Positions 52,588 through 63,778 are shown, counted from the stretch's first letter. The stretch is DNA of 64,000 nucleotides from Pachyseris speciosa (GCA_016490735.1 JAEMWC010000166.1:737501-801500); one strand, 5' to 3'. Notes: generated by a model from the letters alone, not told the origin. A program made the numbers and translations.

Positions 52588-52810
52588 TTTAGCTAGTTAT
52601 ATGTGAACCTTTATTGGCATTCTCTGTTTATTTACATTTTGTATATATATATTTTTCTTTTACATTCTTGTGTTTTTAGCTAGTTTTTAATCTGAGCTTA
52701 TTAATTTATTTGAGGACTCTTCTGTAAAACACTTTGTGACGTTGGTATCCTCAATAAAGATTATAATAATAATAATAATTATTATTATTATTATCATTAT
52801 TATTATTAAA
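52588..52810 (+). mobile_element. 3-prime end of a LINE with (TAA)n/(TTA)n tail
   Basis: Ends with TAAAACACTTTGTGACGTTG and CTCAATAAAGATTATAATAA, then a microsatellite at 52767-52809 that changes from (TAA) to (TTA). It looks like a 5-prime-truncated CR1/L2-type copy. No protein remains. Confidence 0.5.
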
Positions 52811-52829
52811 GTATGGGGCTGTGAGGAAA

Positions 52830-53560
52830 TCTTAGACTGCGAGTAGTCTCTGATTTGGGCGATGGATTGTGGGGCGGGAGAAAGACGCGCGCTCGAAATT
52901 GCGCGGAGGAGACGCGTGAATTTCTCCCGCCCCACAATCCATCGTCCAAATTAGAGACTACTCGCAGTCTACGGAAATCTTCCCGAAACATGTTAACCTA
53001 AAACAACATTCAATAGCCCCCAACAACACTCAGTAACGGTGTTCAATGTTGGCGAAAATGTTGGCAGCGCTTTCACGAACCTTCAGAGTCTCTATGGTAA
53101 TTCCTTGCGAGTTGAACGCATGGCTGGTCGAGCGTTTGTTTCGTGTTGTAGCTACACCTTTCGTAACATGAAGTTTTATTGCCAAACGCCAGCGGGCAAA
53201 ATTGCAACAAATAAACAGTAACAAGGATAATGTTACTGCTTCACCCTTCCATCTAGGAGCTAATTCAATCAGTTTGCATTTCCGCGGATTTGAACAGAAC
53301 CCAGTTATAGATCTAGAATGCATGAAAGCTGAACCCGCCCTAAATACCGGCTGCCTGAAATAGCACTGGTAATTTATGTGGTCTCACCTGGGTTCTTGCG
53401 GCGATGGATTCCAAGTGGTATGCACAAAAAGTAAAAGTCTGAGAAGACAGCTAAAGCAGCCTGGTTGCATAAGATTCGTACTTTTCACTTGGGTGCAAGT
53501 TATAATCCATGAAGGAAACATGAAGTTTAGAGGGAAGAGGTCAAGCAATAACCGGCGGAG
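52830..53560. repeat. Dispersed repeat, copy B, left part
   Basis: Begins with a hairpin (GATTTGGGCGATGGATTGTG facing CACAATCCATCGTCCAAATT at 52852-52953) and continues GAACCTTCAGAGTCTCTATG at about 53078. It parallels copy A at 6615-7566, 11268-11400 and 12590-12850. Here the junction that carries the DIRS in copy A is uninterrupted (about 53135-53150). Confidence 0.6.
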
Positions 53561-54236
53561 ACACGCTACCATAGAGTAAGTACTAGAGTACTGAAGTGAT
53601 GTCACGTCCCAAAAACTAAATTTATGAAATTATGGGATTTGTTCGGATATTAAGAGAGAACACGATAACAAAGACCTACTTGCCAAAAATCAGCATTTTC
53701 TTATAGTTTGAGAGCGAGATATCAGTACCGTTATGCTCTGCTTACTCCATACAAATCCTTCTAAATTTTAATTAGTTCATAACATTATGAACCGAGTCAA
53801 ATTTAGAAGGATTTGTATGGACTCAGCAGAGCATAACGGTGCTAATATCTCAGAGCCAAATTTTCCTGGCGGGTCGACTAAAGTACAGCTCACATTCCAC
53901 AGGTCACAGGTACAGGTCACAGCTTTATTGATTGATAACTAAGCCAAACAGTTTCTCCTCAATCTAACACAAAATTTTGGATAGTGATTAGAGCTAGGAG
54001 ACACTTTTGGGCTTCTTTATTTATCTGCAGCAAGATGACTTGTATGTTGACCTGTGCAATATGACCTGCACTTTAGCCCCGCCGAAATTTTCCTTTAAAT
54101 GCTGATTTTTGGCAAGTTAGCATTTTTCATCTTGTTCTTTCTGAAAAATAAATCTCAACAAATCACATAATTTCAAAAATTCTAATATTTGTGACTTCAC
54201 ACTTTAGCACTCTACAGAGCATTGTGTATATTATAA
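53560..54236. mobile_element. Insertion in copy B with inverted ends
   Basis: The segment is absent from copy A. Its left end (GAGTACTGAAGTGATGTCAC, 53585-53605) faces GTGACTTCACACTTTAGCACTC on the right (54190-54215). Inner parts also mirror: TGCCAAAAATCAGCATTTTC against GCTGATTTTTGGCAAG, and CATACAAATCCTTCTAAATT against AATTTAGAAGGATTTGTATG. Probably a non-autonomous DNA transposon. Confidence 0.6.
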
Positions 54237-54237
54237 T

Positions 54238-54670
54238 TACCCTTTGACCCAGTTGCTCAAAGCACGATTAATAAGCTACAGTAGCAGGTTGGCGTGAATT
54301 TCGATCCCAGTTGAACTTCTATCCAATAAACATTTTCCCAAAAGATTTTTCTCCTTTCAATTTTGACTTGAACTTTCCTTTACCTCAGTTGATGAGCGTG
54401 ATAACCTTGCGGGTTTTAAATAACCGGGCCCTTGAATGCAAGATAAACGCCGAAGTTTAATCGATAAAAGGTTAGCCGAACGCATCAGTAGTGAATAATT
54501 AAGTCCACTACCTTAACAAATCAGCACTCACCAATCGCCGTAAACCTTGCTGTTGGCAGAAACTAGCAATGGAATTTCTCAGACTAGTAATATTGAAGCG
54601 TCTAGTAAGGCACGATAGACTGTTTCATCCCTTGCCAAGATTCGGCTCTTACTTCGTGATGACGTAAAAC
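54238..54670. repeat. Dispersed repeat, copy B, right part
   Basis: Continues the copy A parallel of 12870-13250, starting CCCAGTTGCTCAAAGCACGA and ending near CACGATAGACTGTTTCATC. Confidence 0.6.
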
Positions 54671-54877
54671 AAAAGGACAAAAACATGAAACAATACCTCA
54701 TCAGAACTTTTAAGCCCTGGAGCATTGACAGAATCAAAACAATGGTTGTTTACCATTTAATGTTTTCTTTTCTTTTACCCGCACACTCATCGAGTATGCA
54801 CACACTCTATGTTTGAAGAAAACAATGGCGCGCCTTTGAGACTAATGCTCATTGTTCAACAAGGCTTTGATTTGTTT

Positions 54878-56095
54878 CATTCTCGACCCCAGAGCTCTTC
54901 CCTTTTGCGCATGTCTAACGGGCGTGACGGCGGGAAGAGCTCTGGGGAACTCTACGGAAGCTCCAGCTCTGATTGGCTATCAGTTGAAACAATGAAATTG
55001 CTTCTGATTGGCCAATTCGGTACGCGCGAAAAACTGAACGGTTACTCTTGTGAAGCGAACTAGCTTCGAAAAAAAGTTCACAAAACAAGCATGAGTGAAA
55101 CCCCTAAAACGTCCTTCCTTGTAAAAACAACAGCTTCAATATAATTGATTTATGCTCTGCCTTTACTGCGATTTTCATAATTATACAGAATTTCATTTTC
55201 AAGCGCCAACCGCCAAAATGCAAACCGCGTTTTGACTTTTATCAATCAAACTTTCCGAACACACTCCGGGACGAAAATTCCATTTGCACTGAAAAGTATT
55301 GAAGAATCATGTGCACTAAATACGGGGTTGAGACTCATAAATCCCGTATTCTTTATCTCCAATAATAGTGCAAAGGAATGAGATGAAAGACGGCGGCCCA
55401 GTTCAACAAGCATGAATTGTTATTTATTGATGTAATTTTCCACGCCGTCGGCCTTCTGTGTTTTGTGTCCATCGCTTAGGAAGAACGAAAAGGGTCGTTT
55501 CAGAGCCACAAACTTCCCCTGCTTTTATTTCCAAGTACCGTGCTACTTCTCACTAAAACAAATGAAAATATAAAATCGATCAATCACACCACACTCCAGA
55601 AAACCACGTAAGTCAAGATTCGGTGAATTGCCTAACCTAGGTCGGGAAGTTTCCATGGATAGGTCCTCAAATAACTGAAACTATCCTATTGATTATCCTG
55701 AGAAACGTAAGGGATATCAACGGAATCAGTCGTCCCGCTTCTGATGCTTGAAACTGCTTTGGGCCATAAATTATCGATCATCGCCTCTCGGTTGCAGTCG
55801 GAAGCCGCTGGGAATTTGATTGATGTCGGGCAGAGAGAGCCGCAGTTGTCGGTTGAGATTTGAACTTCAGAGCTCGCGTGTTATTGAAAGGCACAGCAAG
55901 CGAAATTTAGAGTCTTTACCACCTTTTGCTAAGGCATACTGCAAGGACTATTTCAAACAGCGACGCCATTTTGGATTTTGGGTAGTCGAGCATGCACTTT
56001 GAAGTCTATATAGCCAGATTTTGGCTACGATCAATATGGAGTTTCCCAGAGCCTTCGAGGCTCGAAGCCCGAGAAGAGCTCTGGGGTCGAGAATA
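54878..56095. mobile_element. 1.2-kb element with 10-bp target duplication
   Basis: The ends CATTCTCGACCCCAGAGCTC and GAGCTCTGGGGTCGAGAATA are inverted repeats. TGATTTGTTT flanks both sides exactly (54868-54877 and 56096-56105). A second inverted pair of GAAGAGCTCTGGGG lies inside the left end at 54940-54955. No transposase was recognised. The duplication length fits Mutator-like elements (9-11 bp), so this may be a non-autonomous member. Confidence 0.7.
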
Positions 56096-56105
56096 TGATT
56101 TGTTT

Positions 56106-56992
56106 ATGCAAGTCCATCTGATATCGACTTTCAGTGATTGTGTTATAAATTGTCATTTGTCAGGTCCCTGGGACTCACCCCAGGAAAAATAATGAGTCCC
56201 ATAGCCAATGAGTTCCGTCTATCATGTACAGTTTGTACTTATGTCATAATATTATCTACCCTGCGAGTAGCCTGCAGAGCAGTCGTATTTTTAGTAGGCG
56301 AGCGGTAAAGGACACGATACAGTATACGAATACGCTATGCCGCCATCTTGAATGATAAAGCTGACAGAGGATTGGGGCGAGCCCAAAAAGCGGTGTTTCC
56401 AAGGGTGAGGACGACAGGTTTAAAAAAGAGTAGGGGGAGGGGGTGGGGAGGGGAATCCGCCCCTCCTCCACTAGTCCCAATTCTCTAATAGCTGCGCATC
56501 CAAAATGGCGGCCTTCTAACGAGCGTTCGAATTAACGAGTGTTCCTACACCCCAAAACGCCAGGATACATGCTTTCTTCGGGTGCATTTTTTTTTCTGGT
56601 TTTCTTTTTCGGCACAGGGCAAGCTTTTTCACTTGCACGCTTTATTCCATATTTGGTACAACCTCGTTCCCAGGGTCTTCCCGGCATCAATATGACAACG
56701 TCATCTTTCCAACATTTTCAAATTTTCGGTATGTTCTCCCCGAGATTGAACGCAAACATATTTATCATACTATTTTACAATGTGAAAATCCCGCTGCCTA
56801 GTTTCGGAAGCTTCATTCCTTTCTCAAACCCGTAGATCCTTACATATAAAAAGCAATTTATGTGAGAATGAATATATGAAAATCAAATATTTGAACTGCG
56901 GATTAAAGAATGAATATGGTCCGGTATCGCAGGGGACGTAGGTTTGTGTCCCGTACAAATTTAACCTGTGATGATCATTCGCATATTCAAAT
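56106..56992. other. Intergenic, nothing recognised
   Basis: No exon or RNA gene recognised. A GC-rich stretch occurs at about 56430-56470. Confidence 0.4.
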
Positions 56993-56993
56993 A

Positions 56994-57503
56994 GACCTTA
57001 TCACGGTTTAAGACGCCATCTTACGGGTAGGCAAAGAATAACAGCAATTACAGTGTTAGTATGAAAATTCGTTGTCAAAAAAATGCGTGAAACGCCTGTT
57101 TTCTCAGCAAGAAGTTATATTGCTAGTTAATGGCACTAGGCAAAGGGTTCCACTGACAAAATTTGAGGGATTTAGCCGTCCAGAAAACGTTCTCTGGCTT
57201 TTTTAAAATTTTCCATACATTCGTCTGTAATGTTTTGGCGCGGGCTGAATAATTCCGGGGAAAAAACAACAGACGAATGTATGGGAAATTCAAAACACCA
57301 TGCAGAGAACGTTTTCTGGCACGGCTAAATCCCTTAAATTTTGTCAGTGGAACCCTACTGCCTACTACTATTAATTATCAATATTTTCTTTGCTGATAAA
57401 CAGGCGCTTCACGCATTTTTTGACAACGGAATTACATACTACTGTAATTTCTGTTCTCTTTCCCTACACGCCAAGATGGCGTTTTAAACCGTGATAAAGC
57501 CTT
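56994..57503. mobile_element. About 510-bp long-armed foldback element
   Basis: GACCTTATCACGGTTTAAGA at the left faces the right end CGTTTTAAACCGTGATAAAG. The inner parts pair over most of the length: GCGTGAAACGCCTGTTT against AAACAGGCGCTTCACGC, CCACTGACAAAATTTGAGGG against CCCTTAAATTTTGTCAGTGG, and CCATACATTCGTCTGT against ACAGACGAATGTATGG. Both arms are about 230 bp. Non-coding; its RNA would be a long hairpin. Confidence 0.8.
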
Positions 57504-58118
57504 TTGCACTGAATTTAGTTGAAATAGTTGACAAAAGTGTTTGGTTTGGTCGGCGTGCTAACCTTACCCATATGAAAGTTAAGCCGGTTATTTTTAGGCA
57601 CCTAGAGGATATATGACATGCATATCGGCCACTGACATCGCCCTCGGGTGAGTGTATTGGCCGACATTGATCGCTTCGCTGCTTTAAAATAATCTCCCCT
57701 TCTTCTTATACGCTGCTAGACTTATTCCATGATAATTCTTAACGTGACCGAACACAAGGGGAAATGATGCAGAGACATGTGTTGTCGCAACGACAGAACT
57801 TGCCGCGGGATATACACAGTGAGGGGGGTATGTAGCAGGGACGTGAGGGAGATGTAGCTGGGGAAAAATCGCAGTAGCCTGAGAAGGGGAAAGGGAAAGG
57901 GAACGGTAAAACGGGCGCACGATGTCCGAGGCGCATATGTCACATATCCACGAGGATGCCTAAAAATAACCGGCTATTACTGTAAATTTCACCTGGGTAA
58001 GATTAACACGACGACCAAACATACACTTTTCGTTGCACGTAACGTCGCTGCCATAGCCTGCGTGGCAGGCGCTAGAATGGAGAAGGGAAAGGGGGAGGCG
58101 CGTCGCGCGAAGCAAGAG
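57504..58118. other. Intergenic, nothing recognised
   Basis: The minus-strand frames at 57684-57943 overlap in all three phases over pyrimidine-rich sequence and show no domain. No gene is called. Confidence 0.4.
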
Positions 58119-58419
58119 AGAGCAGAGTTGGCGCTGTGGTGAGAGCGCTCGCCTTCCACCAATACGTCCCGGGTTCGATTCCAAGACTCGACGTCATATG
58201 TGGGGTGAGTTTGTTGTTGGTTCTTGCGCATGCCGTCCTTGCTCCGAGAGGTGTTTCGCCAAGAACTCCGGTTTCCCCCTTTCCCCAAACCAACATTTGA
58301 TTTAATTCTACTTCACTTAGAGTTCATATGATTTAGTCTCAATTAGTCAATTAGCAGAGCGGCTGTGCTCGGCTAGAAAGATTCGAGACTTTAATAAAGT
58401 GATTATTATTATTATTAAT
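58119..58419 (+). mobile_element. tRNA-derived SINE, copy 2
   Basis: Same family as 9302-9585: A-box region GTGGTGAGAGCGC, B box GGTTCGATTCC, the body phrases CTCCGGTTTCCCCC and TTTGATTTAAT, and the end AATAAAGTGATTATTATTAT. It is about 15 bp longer than copy 1 because of internal indels. Confidence 0.85.
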
Positions 58420-59270
58420 AAAGATATTATTTTGCCTGTTACTTCTTATTTTGATTTACATTTTGTAAATGAATTGTGATATTTGTTACTAATAACACTG
58501 GAACATTTTGTGCCATTCAATTGAAAGGATAAAGATTTAGAGGGGGTAGAGTAGTTGGCAAAAGCCTTGGAGAGCTCAGTGTCGTAACAAAAAGCAAAAT
58601 GTAAGTAAGGGGGGTGATCATTCTCGAAATTAACACCTTACTGCATAATGTTTAGAACTCAACAAGACCAACGGCGTGTGGCTAGTTACCCCAAGGTTCT
58701 GCAGTGTGGTGAGAATGCTTGTCAGGTGACCTGCTGACGCCCAAATACCAAACCCTAACGCGAACCTAACCCTTATTCAAACAACTGATCTCAAGGCCAA
58801 CGTGACTGTTGCAAATTTTGCGATCGCAACCCTAACAATAGGCTTCACTCGAGTCCTACAATTGGTGCTACCTGGGGGTATTAAATACCCTGGCGACGTG
58901 ATATCCATTGTTCACCTTAAGGCACAACTTCAACTTTTGAACTAACAATAAGTAGAGAAAGAATGTTGGAGATACTCAGGCATATCAAGGCATAGTTTGA
59001 AGCCTAATTTGCATAAAATCCAAAAACTTTAATTACATTGCGAAGATTAAACGAAAAATCTTCAAACTTGGCAGTGACAGAAAACATTGAAGACCTTAAC
59101 TGATTTTTGCTTCAAAGGGACGATCACTTCGGTCACGTGAGGTGTAAATAAATATTCATGGTGAAAAATCTTCTAAGCAAAATGGGGAAGATAAAATGAA
59201 ATCGAATTAAATATTCTTTGGTGTCACAGGTTTGCACTTCGAGTGCTTGAAATGGAGTAGCCTTGTCTGC
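58420..59270. other. Intergenic, nothing recognised
   Basis: No exon or element protein recognised. Two stretches of CCCTAACGCGAACCTAACCC type lie near 58755. Confidence 0.4.
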
Positions 59271-59356
59271 GTATACATGTAACAAGCAAGGCTGGTACTA
59301 CGTGAAAAAAGTTGACTTTGCGAGAGACCAACATGACCGAGACTCGATAAAGTAAG

Positions 59357-59413
59357 GCTGCAACTATGGACAGCTGTTTCGTCCTTATTGGGACTCATCG
59401 GCATGGTGTAGCA
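59357..59413 (-). ncRNA. Single hammerhead-like ribozyme, one core change
   Basis: On the minus strand: GCTGC, loop, CATG, then CCGATGA in place of CTGATGA, stem II GTCC-CAATAA-GGAC, GAA, self-complementary stem III ACAGCTGT, cleavage triplet GTC, then CAT, loop, GCAGC. Both parts of stem I and all of stem II pair. The U4-to-C change in the core may weaken cleavage. Stem III and the cleavage site are the same as in the array at 29 kb, so the two are probably related. Confidence 0.6.
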
Positions 59414-59859
59414 GATTTAAAAGACGCCAGCTTCAATGCGAGCGCCAATGAATTACACAATGAACCCGTTCACTTGTCTGCGTGTCCACATTAAATAACG
59501 GTCTTGCAATTAAGGGAAATAGGTCACGTGACATTAGAAATGACTTAATAACTTCTCATAGAAATAATAGGTACCACCATACAAGGTTAATTCATGATGA
59601 GCTTTCAAGGTTAATAGAATGGCACCCGAAAAGCTTGAGTTAGAGTTTACTTTATATTTCCCGTTGTACTTAAAAGAATTTGGATGTTATTCGTCATTTA
59701 CTGGTCACGTGACCAAACTATTCCACTCTTAAACACAAAAATTTGGTAATGGCATCAAATGTTATCTGACTGCCGAGTTTGACGATTTTCTCCTATATCT
59801 ATGCAATGTTATGATTGTTTTTTGATCTTATGCAAATTAGATTTCTAACCATGCCTTAA

Positions 59860-60081
59860 AGGGGCACTGTCACGCCAATTGTTGTCACAAGTTGTTCAAA
59901 TCGCGAGGAAATACTTTTTATTTTACATGACCTGCCCGTCTAACGCTAAGAAGGAGATTTCTAATTATTTCTTGGACGGAAAAGGAAAATGGCAATTTTT
60001 CTGAGTCACAAGGACGAAACTTGAAAAAAGTTAACCTAACTTTTGCTTGGGTTCAGACCCAAGTTACGTGACAGTGCCCCT
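59860..60081. mobile_element. 222-bp inverted-repeat element with TTAA duplication
   Basis: AGGGGCACTGTCACG and CGTGACAGTGCCCCT are perfect 15-bp inverted ends. TTAA flanks both sides (59856-59859 and 60082-60085). TTAA target choice is typical of piggyBac-type elements. The interior is non-coding. Confidence 0.85.
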
Positions 60082-60353
60082 TTAATATGCCTGAGTAGGG
60101 TTAAAACAATACATGCTGTTTGGTAGCCTTAAGGTTTGTGCTTATTAATTCTAGTAAAGATTTGGGAAACACTACTGGTTGACGGCTATTGTTACTGGAA
60201 ATAATACCTATAAACAGTTTATAGTTTTTATGTGAACTACTACACTAGTTTGGAAGATGTTCTTCGGAGCTAGCCAGCCTATTGGGATGGGTTGAGTCGT
60301 CGGGAGCCATATCAGTCGAAGGTTGGTTGCAAATATTTGTCCTCGTCTTCTCT

Positions 60354-60548
60354 TCACATTATAGTGGTTTCCTGATCCTTCCCAGCTTTGGCGTTTTTCT
60401 TGTCGTCTTTTTCTGTTTCTTTTTCATCCTGTGCCAAATTTTCCATGGTAGGCTGGTTGTAAGTCTCGGGTAAGGTCATGCACACAACTGCCGCAGCCAC
60501 AGCGAGGCCCGCCATTATCCCGAATGGCAGAAAACGGTGAACGGCCAG
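60354..60548 (-). CDS. SLC22 gene 2, last exon and stop
   Basis: Acceptor GTTCACTAG in phase 0. It reads LAVHRFLPFGIMAGLAVAAA, VVCMTLPETYNQPTMENLAQ and a charged tail (DEKETEKDDKKNAKAGKDQE), stop TGA at 60356-60354. It is nearly the same as exon 9 of gene 1 but two codons shorter. Confidence 0.9.
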   Translation of the reverse strand: MAVHRFLPFGIMAGLAVAAAVVCMTLPETYNQPTMENLAQDEKETEKDDKKNAKAGKDQETTIM

Positions 60549-60599
60549 CTAGTGAACGGAGTAAATATTGGAATAAGCTTATAATATATGTAACTAGAT

Positions 60600-60810
60600 A
60601 AGTATTTAGTGTATACCACACAAGTGAATAGCACTTTTCGCACGCTCTGATTGGTTACCTCGGAGGTGATTAGCAAGTACTATTCACCTCCGAGCAGCCG
60701 GCGGGCGAGAATTTACAATTTCCGACCGCTTGTCGCTATAATGTCACACACAAAGTAATGTTTTGGTCCGCTAATTATTCAGCTTGTGTGGTATGTACTA
60801 AAACAATTAT
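60600..60810. mobile_element. Inverted-repeat element with ACCACACAAG ends
   Basis: ATACCACACAAG (60612) faces CTTGTGTGGTAT (60784). Inside, GAATAGCACTTTTCGC is followed by ACCTCGGAGGTGA and TATTCACCTCCGAG, which also pair. It lies in the 5-prime part of the last intron of SLC22 gene 2 as read on the plus strand. Confidence 0.55.
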
Positions 60811-60835
60811 TCACCTCAGTGTCGGTGAAAGTGGT

Positions 60836-60886
60836 GGATATTTAAAATATAATTTAAATATTTAAAATATTTAAATATCCACCACT
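60836..60886. repeat. AT-rich palindrome
   Basis: GTGGTGGATATTTAAA and TTTAAATATCCACCAC face each other around short ATTTAAATATTTAAAAT repeats. Likely part of the neighbouring inverted-repeat element. Confidence 0.6.
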
Positions 60887-60959
60887 ATTTATAAAGCAAG
60901 TTTTTTGGCTACTCTTTGTCACATTTTCTGGAAACTGAGCCATTATATTGTTTTCTTCT

Positions 60960-61122
60960 TATGTCCTTGATTTATCTTCAATCCAAGAAATTAATAGCAA
61001 ATGAAAGTAAGGATTAATACAGTTTTCTCATAGTTCTTAACTTAATAATTTTTGCAATTATTTATTGTTTTGTAAATATTGAATGAATTGTTAAATAAAA
61101 TTATTATTATTATTATTATTAT
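60960..61122 (+). mobile_element. 3-prime end of a LINE with (ATT)n tail
   Basis: AATTGTTAAATAAAATTATT followed by (ATT)n at 61098-61122 is the same type of end as at 52588-52810. No protein remains. Confidence 0.4.
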
Positions 61123-61756
61123 TAATGTTGTTGTTGTTGCTAACTGTTGCTTTGTTTTGTTTTTGTTATGGGTTATGGTCATCACATTTCAGTGCTACGT
61201 TTTCTGATATGTTAACAAATTTTCGCGGAAACTATCAGTCCCCGATAGGAAAACCCTATTGGAAAAAAAAGCAGTTTCATTGTATTATTTCTTATTTTAA
61301 TATTTGTATTTATTATTCATAGTTGATTTTAATTTCTTCAGAGATATTAGCATGTCTGAAACAAAATATAGTTATTGATTAATTGAAGGTCCAACCTAGT
61401 AGGTTTGCATTGAGACGTCGAGCTTATATTTAACAATTATTCACCGTAGTGGAGGTGAATAGTCTAAGCATCGTATCAAGTATAAATAATGTCGACTACA
61501 AAACTACAAACACTTCTTGGCTCAGTATTCCTGGATTTGGCTAGAGTTCCCCACAAATGGCGTTCTCGTTGCCTTAACGAATATTTGCATGTCCTTTTTC
61601 AACATCTAAGTCAATGTCCGACAATTCTAAATGGACTCTCCTAGAAACTCGGGAACCTCTTAAGCAAAGTAATGCTGATCTCACTGAGCAGCGCAAAGGA
61701 CACTCTTGCCATTATCCATGACATGGTAGCCACATATCTTTCTCCCTTCTATTTAA

Positions 61757-62818
61757 CAATGACAATGGCAATTACAATGGCAATGACAATGACAATGACA
61801 ATGACAATGGCGATGGCGATGGCGATGGCGATGGCGATGGCGATGGCGATGGCGATGGCGATGGCGATGGCGATGGCGATGGCGATGGCGATGGCGATGG
61901 CGATGGCGATGGCGAAGACGAAGACGATGACGATGACGATGACGATGACAATGGCAATGGCAATGGCAATGAATTTGGCAATGGCAATGACAATGGCAGT
62001 GACAATGGCAATGGCAATGGCAATGGCAATGGCAATGGCAATGGCAATGGCAATGGCAATGGCAATGGCAATGACAATGACAATGGTAATGACAATGACA
62101 ATGACAATGGCAATGATAATGGCAATGACAATGACGATGATAATGGCAATGACAATGACAATGACAATGACAATGACAATGACAATGACAATGACAATGA
62201 CAATGACAATGACAATGACAATGACAATGACAATGACATTGACAATGGCAATGGCAATGGCAATGAAAATGACAATGGCAATGGCAATGGCAATGGCAAT
62301 GGCAATGGCAATGACAATGACAATGGCAATAACAATGACAATGACAATGGCAATGGCAATGACAATGATAATGACAATGACAATGACAATGACAATGACA
62401 ATGGCAATGGCAATGATAATGACAATGACAATGACAATGACAATGACAATGACAATGACAATGGCAATGACAATGACAATGACAATGACAATGACAATGA
62501 CAATGACAATGACAATGACAATGACAATGACAATGACAATGACAATGATAATGGCAATGACAATGACAAAGACAAAGACAAAACAATGACAATGGCAATG
62601 ATAATGGCAATGACAATGACAATGACAATGGCAATGGCAATGGCAATGGCAATGGCAAAGGCAATGACAATGACAATGGCAATGGCAATGTTAATGGCAA
62701 TGACAATGGCAATGACAATGACAATGACAATGACAATGGCAATGGCAATGGTAATGGCAATGGCAATGGCAATGACAATGGCAATGGCAATGACAATGGC
62801 AACGACAACGACAACGAG

Positions 62819-62861
<43 letters not shown>

Positions 62862-62872
62862 GTGACAATGAC
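61757..62872. repeat. 1.1-kb hexanucleotide satellite in an SLC22 intron
   Basis: Almost every hexamer is AATGRC or a one-base variant: blocks of AATGAC and AATGGC, a pure GATGGC block at about 61805-61912, a GATGAC/GAAGAC stretch to 61950, and an AACGAC block at 62800-62865. Phase is kept over nearly the whole array, so all six frames are open for long distances (for example Met-Thr/Met-Ala repeats over 300 codons). These are not genes. The array lies in the last intron of SLC22 gene 2, in which the transcribed strand carries GYCATT units. Confidence 0.95.
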
Positions 62873-62947
62873 AATAACAAGCTACATGGTCGTCTGTTTT
62901 CAATAGATTAACATTATTTTCGTACAAAAGAGGACACGTGCACTTAC

Positions 62948-63020
62948 CAGCAACGGGGCATAAGCCGAAGCAAAGGCGCTCACTCGAGCAGAGGCAGTTG
63001 ATGTACCCATTCCAACACTC
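62948..63020 (-). CDS. SLC22 gene 2, penultimate exon
   Basis: Acceptor TTGTACATTAG, donor GTAAGT, phase 2 to 0, 73 bp. It reads SVGMGTSTASARVSAFASAY and APLL, differing from gene 1 exon 8 only in the first two residues. The 2.4-kb intron before the last exon contains the hexanucleotide array. Confidence 0.92.
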
Positions 63021-63387
63021 CTAATGTACAAATAATTAAAAGACAAGCAAATTTACGAAGATGTATTATACGAAGGCGCACATACAAGTGACTCTTTGTA
63101 CCTGCTTGGAAATAAACTATGTAGTGGATGGTCTGTATGTATAAATTTATTAAAAAGGTAACGGTAACTTTTTTCTAAAATCTCTAAAATATTAAAACTA
63201 CCTCAGTGATACATAGCGCGTCTTGTGACATCTCTTTAAAAAGCTTTGCAGAGCCGCAAGATGAGAAGCACTAGCTGCATAAACTGAAAGGCCACACACG
63301 TCAATAAGTTTCAAAGCGCAATCGCATTTAAAGAACTGGTGATCTATCTAGTTGACCAATGGAATTTCTGTCAGCCTTATCCGACCT

Positions 63388-63682
63388 GGCCTCCTTCGCA
63401 GCCGTTGTTTGTGTCGGTCCTATTCTCCCTCCCAACCAAAGTCTGCTGAACCCTGCGAACGGGACATTCCATTCCAGGAAATGACCAATCACATCGTGGC
63501 TTTTAAATTTCGTTGGCTAAGTTCAGGTAGCCTCCTTCGCAGCCATTGTTTGTGTCGGTTCTATTCTCAAACCTGATTGGATACTCGGACATAATGGGAA
63601 TAGAATGTTCGGCTTGGTTCAGTAGACGTTGGTGGGGAGGGAGAATAGGACCGACACAAACAACGGCTGCGAAGGTGGCTAT
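63388..63682. mobile_element. Inverted-repeat element, TAGCCTCCTTCGCAG family, second copy
   Basis: GGCCTCCTTCGCAGCCGTTG and TTTGTGTCGGTCCTATTCTC, then CCCTCCCAACCAAAGTCTGC, are mirrored on the right by AGTAGACGTTGGTGGGGAGG, GAGAATAGGACCGACACAAA and CAACGGCTGCGAAGGTGGCT. A third, partial arm starts inside at 63527. Same family as 33683-34000. It sits in an intron of SLC22 gene 2. Confidence 0.7.
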
Positions 63683-63778
63683 ATCCGACCGGAATATGCC
63701 GAGTAATAAAATTGCTGCAAGACCATCTTGCTGACCAACTTTCGATACTTGGAGGACGTCGCATGTACAATACTTTAC

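Noticed and set aside
57684..58296. Overlapping minus-strand frames of 65-99 codons
   Set aside because: Several phases are open at once over biased sequence, none shows a domain, and the right part overlaps the SINE.
61672..62880. Very long frames (305, 375 and 269 codons) over the hexanucleotide array
   Set aside because: They only encode dipeptide repeats, exist on both strands, and lie in the intron between two well-supported SLC22 exons.
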